A stretch of 64,000 bases of DNA from NCBI RefSeq assembly GCF_016907455.1, contig NZ_JAFBCB010000001.1, positions 2,666,001-2,730,000 of the forward strand, read 5' to 3'. Under the pieces are notes generated by a model. It was given only the letters and a program-made list of their open reading frames with translations, ran no database searches and had not been told where the DNA came from. Positions 18,167 to 28,029 of the stretch are shown here, in pieces. Numbering within the stretch: the stretch's first letter is position 1; each line of letters opens with the position of its first letter. The position numbers were made by a program, and so were the translations under genes. Source of the stretch: Brachybacterium muris. GTDB lineage: Bacteria; Actinomycetota; Actinomycetes; Actinomycetales; Dermabacteraceae.

Positions 18167-19837
18167 TCAGTGCGCGAAGTGGCGGGTACCGGTGAGGTAC
18201 AGCGTCACCCCGGCCGCGCGGCAGGCCTCGATGACCTCGCCGTCGCGGATGGAGCCGCCGGGCTGGACGATCGCCCGCACACCGGCGTCGATCAGGATCT
18301 GGGCGCCATCGGCGAAGGGGAAGAACGCGTCCGAGGCGGCGACCGCACCGCGGGCCCGCTCGGGGGCCTGCTCACCCTCGGCGTGCTCGCCGAGGGTGTT
18401 CGCTCGGGCCACGGCCAGGCGGCAGGAGTCCAGGCGGTTCACCTGGCCCATGCCGATGCCCACCGCGGCACCGTCCTTGGCCAGCAGGATCGCGTTGGAC
18501 TTCGGGGCGCGCACGGCCCTCCAGGCGAAGGCGAGGTCGGCGAGGGTCGACTCGTCGGCCGCGTCCCCGGCTGCGAGGGTCCAGCTGCTGGGGTCATCGC
18601 CCTCGGCAGCGATCGCGTCGGCGTCCTGCACCAGGGTGCCGCCCCAGATGGTGCGGATCTCCACACCGCCGCGTGGCCTGTCGCCGACCTGGAGGATCCG
18701 CAGGTTCTTCTTGCTGCGCAGCAGCTCGAGCGCCTCGGGATCGTAGGCGGGGGCCAGGATCACCTCGGTGAACACCGGCTTGACCTGCTGGGCCATCGCG
18801 AGGGTGACGGGGCGGTTGGCGGCGATCACGCCGCCGTAGGCGGAGACGGGGTCAGTGCCGTGGGCGCGCTGGTGGGCCAGGGCGATGTCCTCGCCCTCCG
18901 CGGCCACGGCGATGCCACAGGGGTTGTTGTGCTTCATCACCACCACGCAGGGCTGGTCGTGGTCGTAGGCGGCGCGCAGGGCGGCGTCGGCGTCGACGTA
19001 GTTGTTGTAGCTCATGGCCTTGCCGCCGAGCTGCTCGGCGCCGGCCAGGCCCGGGTCCTCCTCGTCGACCACGGCAAGGCGGGCCCGCTGGTGGGGGTTC
19101 TCGCCGTAGCGCAGGGTGGTGGCGAAGCCCATGGTGGCGGCGTCCTCGTCGCTCATGTCCAGCAGGTAGGTGTCCGCGGCGCTCTCGTCGGCCTCGTCAC
19201 CGGCGTCGCCCCGCGCGTCCTCGCCCTGCCAGTCGGAGTCCAGCGCGCCCATCATCCAGGCAGCGATCGCCTCGTCGTACCCGGCGGTGATCTCGAAGGC
19301 GGCAGCGGCCAGCTCCTGCCGCTCCCCGAGGGTGAAGCCACCGGCCACGGCAGCGCGGGCGGCCTCGGCGTAGTCCTCGGGCTCCACCACCACAGCCACC
19401 GAGGCGAAGTTCTTGGCCGCGCCGCGCACCATGGTGGGACCGCCCACGTCGATCTTCTCGATGATCTCCTGGAAGCTGCCGCCGGCGGCGACGGTCTCGG
19501 AGAAGGGGTAGAGGTTCACGACCACCAGGTCGAAGGGCTCGATGCCGTGCGCGTCCAGCTGCCCCAGATGGTCCTTCAGCCGCTGGTCGGCGAGGATTCC
19601 GCCGTGGATGCGGGGGTGGAGGGTCTTCACGCGGCCGTCGAGCATCTCGGGGAAGTCGGTGACCTGCTGGACATCGGTGACGGGGATCCCTGCCTCGCGC
19701 ACGGTGGCGGCGGTAGAGCCAGTGGAGACGATCTCGCAGCCGTTCTCGGCCAGTGCACGGGCGAGATCCACGATGCCTGTCTTGTCGTAGACGGAGAGCA
19801 GGGCGCGGCGGAAGGGACGGCGGTCAGTGGTGGTCAC
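18167..19837 (-). CDS. purH: bifunctional AICAR transformylase/IMP cyclohydrolase
   Basis: A 556-aa enzyme for the last two steps of de novo IMP synthesis. The N-terminal MGS-like cyclohydrolase domain ([16 protein letters not shown].., [32 protein letters not shown]) is followed by the transformylase ([52 protein letters not shown]). A ~35-residue acidic insertion (near residue 215) is extra compared with E. coli. purN lies 185 nt upstream on the same strand, and a 20-bp tandem repeat lies in that gap. The order purH-purN-DUF6350 is typical of actinobacteria. Confidence 0.97.
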   Translation of the reverse strand: MTTTDRRPFRRALLSVYDKTGIVDLARALAENGCEIVSTGSTAATVREAGIPVTDVQQVTDFPEMLDGRVKTLHPRIHGGILADQRLKDHLGQLDAHGIEPFDLVVVNLYPFSETVAAGGSFQEIIEKIDVGGPTMVRGAAKNFASVAVVVEPEDYAEAARAAVAGGFTLGERQELAAAAFEITAGYDEAIAAWMMGALDSDWQGEDARGDAGDEADESAADTYLLDMSDEDAATMGFATTLRYGENPHQRARLAVVDEEDPGLAGAEQLGGKAMSYNNYVDADAALRAAYDHDQPCVVVMKHNNPCGIAVAAEGEDIALAHQRAHGTDPVSAYGGVIAANRPVTLAMAQQVKPVFTEVILAPAYDPEALELLRSKKNLRILQVGDRPRGGVEIRTIWGGTLVQDADAIAAEGDDPSSWTLAAGDAADESTLADLAFAWRAVRAPKSNAILLAKDGAAVGIGMGQVNRLDSCRLAVARANTLGEHAEGEQAPERARGAVAASDAFFPFADGAQILIDAGVRAIVQPGGSIRDGEVIEACRAAGVTLYLTGTRHFAH

Positions 19838-19862
19838 GGTGACGTGCTCCTGTTCGGTTCGG

Positions 19863-19902
19863 TTCCTCGGGCGGGCACCCAGTTCCTCGGGTGGGCACCC
19901 AG
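19863..19902. repeat. 20-bp tandem repeat in the purH leader
   Basis: TTCCTCGGGCGGGCACCCAG (19863-19882) is followed at once by TTCCTCGGGTGGGCACCCAG (19883-19902), with one mismatch. It lies 26-65 nt upstream of the purH start on the minus strand. It could be a paired regulator site or a simple duplication; no purine riboswitch fold was recognised. Confidence 0.55.
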
Positions 19903-20022
19903 GCGGTCGATGCCCACGAACGTCACTCCCCGGTGGTCGCCCACCTTCGCCAGTCGTGTGGTCTCACTGTATCGGGCGCGGCCGCGACGGCGCTGGGGCG
20001 GTGCAGCCCGGGTCGTTCGCCT

Positions 20023-20595
20023 TCAGCCGCGCGCGCTCAGGCGCTTCACCACGTCCACCAGCAGCGGCTGCTCGGCGGCCTTGATGCGCTCGTGGAGGGT
20101 GGCTTCGGTGTCGTCGTCGCGGACCTCGACGGGCACCTGGGCGAGGATCCGGCCGGTGTCCACGCCGGCATCGACCTCGATCACGCTGGCGCCGGTGATC
20201 TTCACCCCGTGGGCGAGGGCGTCCCGCACCCCGTGGGCGCCAGGGAAGGACGGCAGCAGAGCCGGGTGGGTGTTGATGATGCGACCCGGGTACGCCTCCA
20301 GCAGCGGCGCCCCGAGCAGCTTCATGAACCCGGCGAGCACCACCAGCTGCGGTCGGTGCTCGGCAACGGCATCGGCCAGGGCCTGGTCCCAGGCGGCGCG
20401 GTCCACGTGGTCGGCGAGGCGCACCACGGTGGTGGGGATCCCGGCCCGGCGGGCGTGGTCCAGACCGGGGGCGTCCTTGTCGGCGATCACGCCGACCACC
20501 TCGTAGGGGCAGTCGGTGTCGCGGCTCGCCTGCAGCAGTGCTGCGAGGGTGGAGCCGGTGCCGGAGATGAGGACGACGACAGGGGTGCGTGACAC
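20023..20595 (-). CDS. purN: phosphoribosylglycinamide formyltransferase
   Basis: A 190-aa GAR transformylase (10-formyl-THF dependent), step three of purine synthesis. VVLISGTGSTLAALLQA binds the phosphate of GAR; the catalytic block is LAGFMKLLGAPLLEAYPGRIINTHPALLPSFPG (Asn-His) with VDAGVDTGRILAQ (Asp). The expected GSGSN is GTGST here, a conservative change. The GTG at 20595 is chosen because the fold starts immediately after it. It is divergent from a small membrane-protein gene, 74 bp away. Confidence 0.93.
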   Translation of the reverse strand: MSRTPVVVLISGTGSTLAALLQASRDTDCPYEVVGVIADKDAPGLDHARRAGIPTTVVRLADHVDRAAWDQALADAVAEHRPQLVVLAGFMKLLGAPLLEAYPGRIINTHPALLPSFPGAHGVRDALAHGVKITGASVIEVDAGVDTGRILAQVPVEVRDDDTEATLHERIKAAEQPLLVDVVKRLSARG

Positions 20596-20669
20596 CTGGC
20601 CAGGGTAGTCCAGCTGCGTCGTGCCGCGATGACCGGGCCCACGGCCCGGGCAGGGCACAATGGATCCTG

Positions 20670-21098
20670 ATGAGCAGCGAAGAGAAGAAGCCGAACGACG
20701 GCGCACGGGACGAGTCCACCTCCACCACCCGGCAGCGTCGACTGCTGGGTGCGCTCACGATCGCCCTGCTGGCGTCGTGGCTGCTGATGTCGGCTCCCCT
20801 GCCGTACTCGCTGCTGAGCGGTGTGGCGGGCCTGGTGGCGTTCGTCCTGCTGGTCCCGCTGATCATCACGGCGTTCCGCGAGGGCCGGCGCGGCATGGCG
20901 ATCTTCTCGGCGGTGGTGGGGGTCCCCGCGACGCTGCTGATCGTGCTGGGGACCGTCACCTCGCTGCTGTTCTACGGCCCGACCGCGGAGCGCGAGGAGT
21001 GCGTGCGCACTGCGATCACCGAACGTGCGCAGTCGCAGTGCAAGCAGGACGCGCAGGAGTCGATGACCGACTGGGTCACCGGTCTGCTGGGCGGCTGA
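20670..21098 (+). CDS. small predicted membrane protein, unknown function
   Basis: 142 aa: a charged N-terminal ~25 residues, then three hydrophobic segments (LLGALTIALLASWLLMSAPL, LLSGVAGLVAFVLLVPLIITAF, GMAIFSAVVGVPATLLIVLGTV), then an external tail with two cysteines (EECVRTAITERAQSQCKQD) that might form a disulphide. I do not recognise the family. CACAAT lies 8 nt before the ATG at 20670, so it is probably leaderless. Its 3' end overlaps the convergent DUF6350 gene by 23 bp. Confidence 0.7.
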   Translation: MSSEEKKPNDGARDESTSTTRQRRLLGALTIALLASWLLMSAPLPYSLLSGVAGLVAFVLLVPLIITAFREGRRGMAIFSAVVGVPATLLIVLGTVTSLLFYGPTAEREECVRTAITERAQSQCKQDAQESMTDWVTGLLGG

Positions 21099-22566
21099 CC
21101 TCGTCCTCGGGGATCTCGACAGGCTGCTCGGGGGCCTCGTCGGTCGACGCTCCGGTCTCCGCCACCTCCACGGTCTCCTCCGCCTCCACAGTCCCCGTAT
21201 CCCCTACGGTCTCCACATCCTCCCCGGTCTCCGCATCCGCGGTGGCGCCCTGTGTCTGGACGGAGTCCTGTTCGGCGGTGGCGCCCTTCTCGGCCCGCTC
21301 CTTCTGCTCTGCGGTCTCGACCCGCTCACGCAGGGACGCCACGGAGGCACGCACCCACGGGATCAGGGGCGTGGCCATGATCGCCAGCACTGCGGCGGTG
21401 GCGCCGACGGTGAGCAGCAGCAGGGGAAGCAGGAGGGTCCCCATCCGGGGACCGAGGTGCAGCAGTCGACCGTCTCCGATGCCGCCGGTGGCCAGGCCCG
21501 CCAGCAGCAGGACGGCAACGGTGGTCACCAGCGGGTATGCCACCCAGGCGATGACCCGGTCGCGGCGTTGGAGGTGCCGGGTGTCCCGCACCAGTCGCAC
21601 CGCCCCCAGCACCAGCGGGATCAGCGGCAGTGCCATCAGCAGGACCGCCCACCCCGGTGCCTCGCCGGGCTGCGGCAGGGCGGCGAGCATCGGCAGAGCG
21701 GGCATCACACCGCTCTCCACACCCGCGAGGGAGTACGCGGTGCCGGTCCCCATGGTGACGGTGCCGCCCAGCAGGATCACCAGCGCCCACACCATCAGCA
21801 GCGGCAGCAGGGCCAGCTGCAGCAGGACCAGGACGATGCCGCCCACGATGCCTGGACCGAGCTCGTCGAACAGCGCGCCCGCCGACCGGATGCCGAACAG
21901 CAGCTGCCCCGTGGCGGCGAGGGCACCCACGCCCACCAGCCCCGTCATCGCCAGCAGTACGGCGCGGGCCACGGCATCGAACGGCATCGGCAGCAGGTCC
22001 AGCACCCGCACCCCGGGGTGGGTGGCCGTGGGGCGGCGGGCCAGGGACCACAGCACGCCGGTGAGGCCGCCCACCAGCGCGACCAGGGCCCCGGAGATGA
22101 CCGCGGGCACGATCATGGGGCTCGCATCACCGCTGCGCCCCAGCGCGGCCAGCACGCCGACACCGATCGCGTACACGACGGTGTAGGACCCCAGCGCACT
22201 GCCGGCGTCCCCCAGGGCGCGGGGGCGCAGTCCGGTCTCGACATCCACCAGCTCCAGCACGTGCCCCACCCGGCGCATGGCGATGGCGCAGACCAGCATC
22301 AGCAGGGCCATCAGCCCCAGAGGGGTGAGGGTCACGGTGCCGTCGATCACGCCGGTCGACAGGGTGATCCCCCCGCCGTGCCCCAGCACCAGCACGTTCA
22401 GGCCGATGAGGATGGCGTCCAGGGCGGTGGCGGAGGAACGGGTGCCTGCCACCTGGGCTGCGAGAGCGGGGATCACGGTGAGCGCGACCGCCGTGCCCAG
22501 CGTGATCACGGCAGCGAGCACTCCCCGCACCAGAGGGCTGGCGATACTCTGGCCACTGCTGTTCAC
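21076..22566 (-). CDS. DUF6350 family multi-pass membrane protein (PerM-like)
   Basis: A 496-aa protein with about ten hydrophobic segments, beginning VRGVLAAVITLGTAVALTVIPAL, and a ~90-residue C-terminal tail rich in Glu, Thr and Val. In actinobacteria a DUF6350 protein next to purN-purH is conserved, and the Mycobacterium relative PerM has been linked to cell division and persistence. The motif GLNVLVLGHGGGITLSTGVIDGT is a conserved-looking loop. The assignment rests on location and topology more than on sequence motifs. The GTG at 22566 begins just before the first span. Confidence 0.7.
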   Translation of the reverse strand: MNSSGQSIASPLVRGVLAAVITLGTAVALTVIPALAAQVAGTRSSATALDAILIGLNVLVLGHGGGITLSTGVIDGTVTLTPLGLMALLMLVCAIAMRRVGHVLELVDVETGLRPRALGDAGSALGSYTVVYAIGVGVLAALGRSGDASPMIVPAVISGALVALVGGLTGVLWSLARRPTATHPGVRVLDLLPMPFDAVARAVLLAMTGLVGVGALAATGQLLFGIRSAGALFDELGPGIVGGIVLVLLQLALLPLLMVWALVILLGGTVTMGTGTAYSLAGVESGVMPALPMLAALPQPGEAPGWAVLLMALPLIPLVLGAVRLVRDTRHLQRRDRVIAWVAYPLVTTVAVLLLAGLATGGIGDGRLLHLGPRMGTLLLPLLLLTVGATAAVLAIMATPLIPWVRASVASLRERVETAEQKERAEKGATAEQDSVQTQGATADAETGEDVETVGDTGTVEAEETVEVAETGASTDEAPEQPVEIPEDEVSRPADR

Positions 22567-22699
22567 GCACTGCTCCGTCCGGACGTCCGGGACCCGGCCC
22601 GGGGCGGGCCGAGAGGCACCCCGACGGGGCGCCCGGTCCATCGTCGCACCTGAAGCCGCCCCCTCCGCGCAATCGGGCTGTGACGCATAATGAGTCGCG

Positions 22700-23980
22700 A
22701 TGCCTGCCCTCCCCTCCTCCCCCGCGCCCCTCGACGAACCGTCGGAACTGGTGGTGCGCACCCTGCGGATCGACGAGCCCGTCGATCTCCTCGCGCACAT
22801 CCCGCCGGGCCTCAGCGGTGCCTGGCTGCGTCACGGGCAGGGTCTGGTGGCCGTGGGTACCGCGTGGTCGGTGCGGACGGCGGGTCCGCACCGTTTCTCC
22901 GCCGCCAGCGCTGCCTTCCAGCACCTGGCTGCACGCAGCCGTATCGACGACGAGGTGCGCACCCGGGCCAGCGGACTGATCGCCCTGGGCAGCTTCTCCT
23001 ACGCCGACGCATCCGCCCGGCCCTCCACCCTGATGGTGCCGCGAGCGGTGCTGGGGGTGGAGGAGGGCGAGGCCTTCCTGACCGTCGTGGGTTCCGGGAC
23101 GGAACCGGAGGTCCCCGCATCCTGGCGCGATCTGTTCCCCTCGACCCCCCGGGCGGCGGATCGGCCGGACCTGGACGTGGACCCCGAGCACACGCCCGAG
23201 CAGTACCGGGCGCTGGTGCGCGAGGCAGTCACCGCGATCCAGGGCGGACAGGCGCAGAAGGTGGTGCTCTCCGAGCTCACCACGGTGCGCTCGACCACCC
23301 CGATCGATGTCGCGCCACTGGTGGCGGGACTGGCCCGCGAGTACCCGAGCACCTGGGTGTACCACCTGGAGGACGTGGTGGGTGCGAGCCCGGAGATGCT
23401 CGCGCAGACGGAGGACGGCCGGGTGTTCTCCCGGGTGCTGGCCGGCACCCGGCCGGTCGCCGAGGGCGGCGAGCTGTCCGAGCAGGACCGACGCAGCTTC
23501 CGCGGTGATGCCAAGGAGCGCTCCGAGCATGCCTTCGCGGTGGACTCCGTGGTGGACCGCCTGGTGGACGTGGCGTTCGACGTGTCGGTGTCACCGGAGC
23601 CGTTCGTGCTGCGCCTGCCGGGGCTCGAGCACCTGGCCTCCGACGTCTCCGCAAGCCTGCTGCGCGGGGTGACCAGCCTGGATGTCGCGGCACGGCTGCA
23701 TCCCTCGGCGGCGGTGTCCGGCACTCCTCGTGAGGAGGCCGATGAGATCATCGCGCGCCTGGAGCCCCGCGACCGTGGCGGCTACGCCTCCCCCGTGGGC
23801 TGGATGGACGCGAACGGGGACGGGCAGTGGGCGATCGCCCTGCGCATGGCGCACCTGGTGGACGAGCACACCGTGACCCTGCAGGCCGGGGGTGGTCTGG
23901 TCGCGGCCTCCGATCCGGTGTCGGAGCACGCCGAGGTGCTCGCCAAGAACCGACCGATGCTGCGCGCCCTGCGCGGCTAG
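22700..23980 (+). CDS. menF: isochorismate synthase MenF
   Basis: A 426-aa chorismate-utilising enzyme making isochorismate, the first step of menaquinone synthesis. The C-terminal catalytic block shows AQKVVLSELTTV, TWVYHLEDVVGASPEMLA, VFSRVLAGTRPVAEGG, KERSEHAFAVDSVVD, LHPSAAVSGTPREEA and RGGYASPVGWMDANGDG. No glutaminase partner is nearby, and the other men genes follow, which points to MenF rather than anthranilate synthase. CATAAT lies 8 nt before the ATG at 22700 (leaderless). It converges on the HtrA gene; the two TAG stops share a CTAG. Confidence 0.92.
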   Translation: MPALPSSPAPLDEPSELVVRTLRIDEPVDLLAHIPPGLSGAWLRHGQGLVAVGTAWSVRTAGPHRFSAASAAFQHLAARSRIDDEVRTRASGLIALGSFSYADASARPSTLMVPRAVLGVEEGEAFLTVVGSGTEPEVPASWRDLFPSTPRAADRPDLDVDPEHTPEQYRALVREAVTAIQGGQAQKVVLSELTTVRSTTPIDVAPLVAGLAREYPSTWVYHLEDVVGASPEMLAQTEDGRVFSRVLAGTRPVAEGGELSEQDRRSFRGDAKERSEHAFAVDSVVDRLVDVAFDVSVSPEPFVLRLPGLEHLASDVSASLLRGVTSLDVAARLHPSAAVSGTPREEADEIIARLEPRDRGGYASPVGWMDANGDGQWAIALRMAHLVDEHTVTLQAGGGLVAASDPVSEHAEVLAKNRPMLRALRG

Positions 23981-25254
23981 GGCCGCTCCCCCAACGTGAT
24001 GGTGATGGTGCGCTCCTCGTCGCAGCGCACCACGGTGAGCTCGTGCTCGGAGCCCACGGCCTGACCTCGCACCACGCCGGTGAGCGCTGCGGCACCACCG
24101 ATGGTGACATCGTCGAAGGCAGTGACCAGATCACCCTCCCGCATGCCGGCCGCGGACGCGGGACTGTCCGATTCCACCCCCACCACCTCGGCACCGCGGT
24201 GGGTCACATCGCCGACGGTGCGGCTGCCGTCCCTCGTGGTCACCCCCACGAAGGCGTGGCGGACGGTGCCGTCGGCGCCGAGCTGCTCGGCGATCATGCG
24301 GGCGGTGTTGGAGGGGATCGCGAATCCCAGGCCGATGCTCCCGATGGAACGGTCCGTGCCGGGGATCGCAGCGATCGCGGTGTTGATGCCCACCACCCGG
24401 CCCTGAGCGTCGACCAGGGGCCCGCCGGAGTTGCCGGGGTTGATGGCGGCGTCGGTCTGGAGGGCGGAGGTGTAGGTGGCGTCGGAGCCGTCGTCCTCCT
24501 CGCCCTCGGTGGTGACCGGTCGGTCCACAGCCGAGACGATGCCGGTGGTGACGGTGTTCTCCAGGCCCAGTGGCGTGCCCACGGCCATCACCGGGTCCCC
24601 CACCTCCACCAGCTCCGAGTCACCGAAGGCGGCCGGCTGGAGGGTCGAGGGCGGCGCCTCGAGCCGGATCACCGCCAGGTCGGTGCTGGGGTCGGCGCCC
24701 ACCACGCCCGCGGTGTAGGTGAGCCCGTCCGCGAGGGTGACGTTGACCTGCTGGGCACCGGCGACCACGTGGTTGTTGGTGAGGATCGAGCCGTCGACGG
24801 CGAGCACCACACCGGTCCCCTGGCTGGTCCCGGTCGAGGTGCGCACCCCGATGGCGACGGCACTGGGGGCCACCTGCTCGGCGACCTCGCTCCAGTCCGC
24901 CAGAGGGGTGGTGCTGGAGGCGGGCTCGGCATCGGTCCCACCGGTCGACGGCTCGGGGGACTCCTCCTGAGTGGGGGCGGCAGTGAGGGGCTCGATGATC
25001 TGGTCATAGGCGATCACACCGCCCAGAGTGGCGCCGCTGGAGAGCAGCATCCCGGTCAGCACCAGACCGCTCACACCGCCCCACCCGGGGCCTCGCCGTG
25101 CGGGCTGCGAGGGCGGGCGCGGTGGTGCCGACGGGGCCGTGGTCGACTGCGCGGTGTCTTGAGCGGGTGCCAGCGGCGTGCTCGGACCGGTCGGGGAGCC
25201 GAAGGGCTCCCACGGGTGCGGGGTCTGCTCCGGGTGGTCCTGCATGGGCATCAT
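23977..25254 (-). CDS. HtrA/DegP-type serine protease with PDZ domain
   Basis: A 425-aa membrane-anchored S1C protease for quality control outside the membrane. A Pro/Ser-rich cytosolic ~60 residues precede one span (GLVLTGMLLSSGATLGGVIAY). The trypsin domain has the triad His (LTNNHVVAGAQ), Asp (STDLAVIRLE) and Ser (NPGNSGGPLVDAQGRVVG). A C-terminal PDZ domain follows (GVESDSPASAAGMREGDLVTAFDDVTIG). The ATG at 25254 overlaps the menD stop (ATGA), so it is translated from the men transcript. Later ATGs at 25251 and 25245 are possible starts. Confidence 0.92.
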   Translation of the reverse strand: MMPMQDHPEQTPHPWEPFGSPTGPSTPLAPAQDTAQSTTAPSAPPRPPSQPARRGPGWGGVSGLVLTGMLLSSGATLGGVIAYDQIIEPLTAAPTQEESPEPSTGGTDAEPASSTTPLADWSEVAEQVAPSAVAIGVRTSTGTSQGTGVVLAVDGSILTNNHVVAGAQQVNVTLADGLTYTAGVVGADPSTDLAVIRLEAPPSTLQPAAFGDSELVEVGDPVMAVGTPLGLENTVTTGIVSAVDRPVTTEGEEDDGSDATYTSALQTDAAINPGNSGGPLVDAQGRVVGINTAIAAIPGTDRSIGSIGLGFAIPSNTARMIAEQLGADGTVRHAFVGVTTRDGSRTVGDVTHRGAEVVGVESDSPASAAGMREGDLVTAFDDVTIGGAAALTGVVRGQAVGSEHELTVVRCDEERTITITLGERP

Positions 25255-26975
25255 TCGATCACCTCCGTCGGCGGGATCGGTGGCCGTCCGCTGGGGAGTT
25301 CCTGGACGACCAGTACCCGGATCCCTGCCGGGGCGCTGCGCAGCGCGGGGCCGAGGTCATCGGTGCCCAGCACCGCGGCGTCGGCGCCCAGGGCGCGGGC
25401 GGCAGCGGCGATGTCCGCGCCGTGGGGGGTGGTGAAGAAGCGGCGCAGCAGCGCGGCAGGGGCGGCGGCGTGCTCGAGGCCGCCGAAGATGCGGCCGCCA
25501 CCGTCGTCGACCACCACCACGTCGAGGTCCGGCCGCGGCTCCTCCGGCCCGATGATCAGCCCAGTGAGGTCGTGGAGGGCGGTGAGGTCACCGACCAGCA
25601 AGCGCACCCGCCCCGGGGCGTCCTTCCGTGCCAGGGCGATCCCGGTGGCCACTGCGGTGGTGCCGTCGATGCCGGCCAGGCCGCGGTTGGCGATCACGCG
25701 TCCGCGGGTCCCGCCCGCGTACTGCTCCAGGTCCCTCACCAGCGAGGAGGAACCCAGGACCAGGACGTCGTCCTCCTCGGTGGCGTCCCACACGGCCAGG
25801 GCCGCTGCGACCTGCCAGTCCAGGGGGCGGGCGGCATCGGACCGCGCGGCGCTGCGCCATGCCTGCACCCTGGTGCGGCGCTGGGCGAGCTCCTCGCTCC
25901 CGGCCGGGTCCTCCCCGACGGCGGCCGGGACCACCAGGGAGGCCCGGCCGGCGGCATCGGGCCAGTCGGCGGTGGGGTCCACCACGACCACCTCCACGTC
26001 CTCGGCCCCCAGCAATGATCCGAGCACGGGCCGGGAGAGCGTGGGGTGGCCGAAGACGACGGCCCGGTCCGGGCGCAGCGGGTGCTCGGGATCGGCCATG
26101 ACCGTGCGCAGCAGGGCGGGGTATCCAGGCACCAGCATGTCGCCGTCGCGGCAGCCGGAGCTGGGCTCGGCCAGCAGGGGCAGCCGGTGCCGTTCGGCGA
26201 AGCTGCGAGCAGCCGGACCGGCGCTGTCCCCGGCCACGACCACGGTGCGCTCGGAGACGGGGACCGGGTGCGGCCGGGGTGAACTGGGACGGGGATGGCG
26301 GGTCAGGATGATCGGGGGCGCCTCGGCGACAAGGTCCCCGGCGGTGGCCTGCACCTCATCGGGGGCCGGGACCAGTGGGTCGCGGAAGCCGAGGTTCAGG
26401 TGCACCGGCCCGGGATGGGCACCGGTGGCGGCGGCGACCGCGCGGGCGATGGTGGTCACAGCGGTGCGCAGCTCGACGGGGGTCGCCTGCTCGGCGGTCG
26501 GTGCCGGCAGGTCGGCCTCGAAGCGCACGAACTCGCGGTACAGGCCCACCTGGTGGGTGGTCTGGTTGGCGCCGGTGCCGCGCAGTTCGGCGGGCCTGTC
26601 GGCGGTGAGCACGATCAGCGGCACCCGGGAGTGGTGGACCTCCATCACCGCCGCCAGCAGGTGGGCGGTGGCGGTCCCGGAGGTGGTGGCCACGGCCGCG
26701 GGGTGGGCGGGGTCGTGGCGCGAGATCCCGAGCGCGGTGAAGGCAGCGGCCCGTTCGTCGATCCGCACGTGGGGGCGGATCAGCCCGCGGACCTGCTCGT
26801 CGGCGAGGGCGTACACCAGGGGCGCCGATCGTGAGCCGGGGGCGATGACCGCCTCGCGCACCCCGAGCATCCCGAGGGCGCGCCACAGCACCACTGCCTC
26901 GTCCACCGCTCCCGAGCCGGTGGGCACAGGCGGGCTGACGTGGCTGGTCCCGGTGCTGTCCTCGGCCTCACGCAT
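25251..26975 (-). CDS. menD: SEPHCHC synthase MenD
   Basis: A 574-aa thiamine diphosphate enzyme that joins isochorismate and 2-oxoglutarate. The N-terminal Pyr domain has IAPGSRSAPLVYAL, RIDERAAAFTALG and TTSGTATAHLLAAVMEV; the catalytic Glu lies in DERAA. LIVLTADRPAELRGTGANQT is a MenD hallmark, and the C-terminal PP domain has ANRGLAGIDGTTAVATGIAL and VVVDDGGGRIF, the latter the ThDP-binding motif. It follows menC by 18 nt and overlaps the protease gene by 4 nt. Length is close to the family norm of ~560. Confidence 0.96.
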   Translation of the reverse strand: MREAEDSTGTSHVSPPVPTGSGAVDEAVVLWRALGMLGVREAVIAPGSRSAPLVYALADEQVRGLIRPHVRIDERAAAFTALGISRHDPAHPAAVATTSGTATAHLLAAVMEVHHSRVPLIVLTADRPAELRGTGANQTTHQVGLYREFVRFEADLPAPTAEQATPVELRTAVTTIARAVAAATGAHPGPVHLNLGFRDPLVPAPDEVQATAGDLVAEAPPIILTRHPRPSSPRPHPVPVSERTVVVAGDSAGPAARSFAERHRLPLLAEPSSGCRDGDMLVPGYPALLRTVMADPEHPLRPDRAVVFGHPTLSRPVLGSLLGAEDVEVVVVDPTADWPDAAGRASLVVPAAVGEDPAGSEELAQRRTRVQAWRSAARSDAARPLDWQVAAALAVWDATEEDDVLVLGSSSLVRDLEQYAGGTRGRVIANRGLAGIDGTTAVATGIALARKDAPGRVRLLVGDLTALHDLTGLIIGPEEPRPDLDVVVVDDGGGRIFGGLEHAAAPAALLRRFFTTPHGADIAAAARALGADAAVLGTDDLGPALRSAPAGIRVLVVQELPSGRPPIPPTEVIE

Positions 26976-26993
26976 GGTGCAAGCGTAGGCCGG

Positions 26994-27971
26994 TCACAGC
27001 TGGGCAGCGCACTCCTGGAGGCGGATCTCCCACCTCTCGGCGAGCTGCGCGGGGGCGGCGTGGCGCTCCAGCAGCTCCTCGGTGGGGACCGGGCGCTGGG
27101 CGGCGATCATGCCTGCCGAGGCGTGCAGGGGCCGGTCCACCACGTCGCCGGTGAGCAGGGCGGCGGTGGCCAGACCGCAGGCGTGCGGGAGCTCGGGCAG
27201 CGCGGCCGCCAGCGCCAGACCGGCGCTGAGGCCCACACTGCTCTCCAGGGCGGAGGAGACGACCACCGGCAGGCCGGCCTGATCGGCCAGTTCCAGGCAG
27301 CGGCTCACCCCGCCCAGGGGCTGCACCTTCATCACCAGCACGTCCGCAGCCTCTGCACGGGCCACCCGCAGGGGGTCCTCGGCGCGGCGCACCGATTCGT
27401 CGGCCGCGATCGGCACGTCCAGGGCACGGCGCAGGGCTGCGAGGTCCTCGATGCTCGCACAGGGCTGTTCGGCGTACTCCAGGCCCCCGGCGGCGCGCTC
27501 CAGCACCGGCAGTGCGGCCAGCGCCTCCTCCAGGGTCCAGGCGGCGTTGGCGTCGATGCGGATACGTGCGCCGGGCCCCAAGGCCTCGCGCACGGCGGCG
27601 AGCCGCTCGGCGTCCTGATCGAGGTCGGAGCCGGGATCGGCCACCTTGACCTTCGCGGTGCTCGCCCCGCCCACCCGGGCGATGCGGGCGGCGAGGGCGG
27701 GCGCCACCACGGGCACGGTGACGTTGACGGGGATCTCGCTGCGCACCGCGGCCGGCCGCGGCTGTGTGGCATCGGCGAGCGCGGCGCGCAGCCAGGCAGC
27801 GGACTCGACCGGGTCGTAGTCCCAGAACGGGGAGAACTCCGCCCATCCCTCGGGGCCGCGCAGCAGGATGCCGTCACGTTCGGTGAGACCGCGGAATCGG
27901 GTGGTCATCGGGATCGACCAGGCCACGGCCCGGTCGATGCCCCGCTCACGAAGGGGTGTGGGGATGCGCAT
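26994..27971 (-). CDS. menC: o-succinylbenzoate synthase MenC
   Basis: A 325-aa enolase-superfamily enzyme that dehydrates SHCHC to o-succinylbenzoate. KVKVADPG supplies the catalytic KxK, RIDANAAWTLEEAL the first metal Asp, LEYAEQPCASIEDLAAL the Glu, IAADESVRR the third ligand, and VMKVQPLGGVSRCL the second Lys. The ATG at 27971 gives MRIPTPLRERGIDRAVAWSIP, matching the short actinobacterial MenC N-terminus. It is first in the menC-menD-htrA unit and divergent from the GNAT gene, 58 bp away. Confidence 0.94.
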   Translation of the reverse strand: MRIPTPLRERGIDRAVAWSIPMTTRFRGLTERDGILLRGPEGWAEFSPFWDYDPVESAAWLRAALADATQPRPAAVRSEIPVNVTVPVVAPALAARIARVGGASTAKVKVADPGSDLDQDAERLAAVREALGPGARIRIDANAAWTLEEALAALPVLERAAGGLEYAEQPCASIEDLAALRRALDVPIAADESVRRAEDPLRVARAEAADVLVMKVQPLGGVSRCLELADQAGLPVVVSSALESSVGLSAGLALAAALPELPHACGLATAALLTGDVVDRPLHASAGMIAAQRPVPTEELLERHAAPAQLAERWEIRLQECAAQL

Positions 27972-28029
27972 GGCGTCGAGGGTATCGGGCAGCGAGGATC
28001 GGGTAGGACTGATCAGGAAGAATGGAGTG

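Noticed and set aside
19838-20022. A purine riboswitch before purH
   Set aside because: No conserved three-way junction sequence was seen; only the 20-bp repeat is evident.
22566-22800. An N-terminal extension of DUF6350 up to 22800
   Set aside because: The extra residues are Arg/Ser/Pro-rich, run back into menF on the other strand, and the span pattern starts right after the GTG at 22566.
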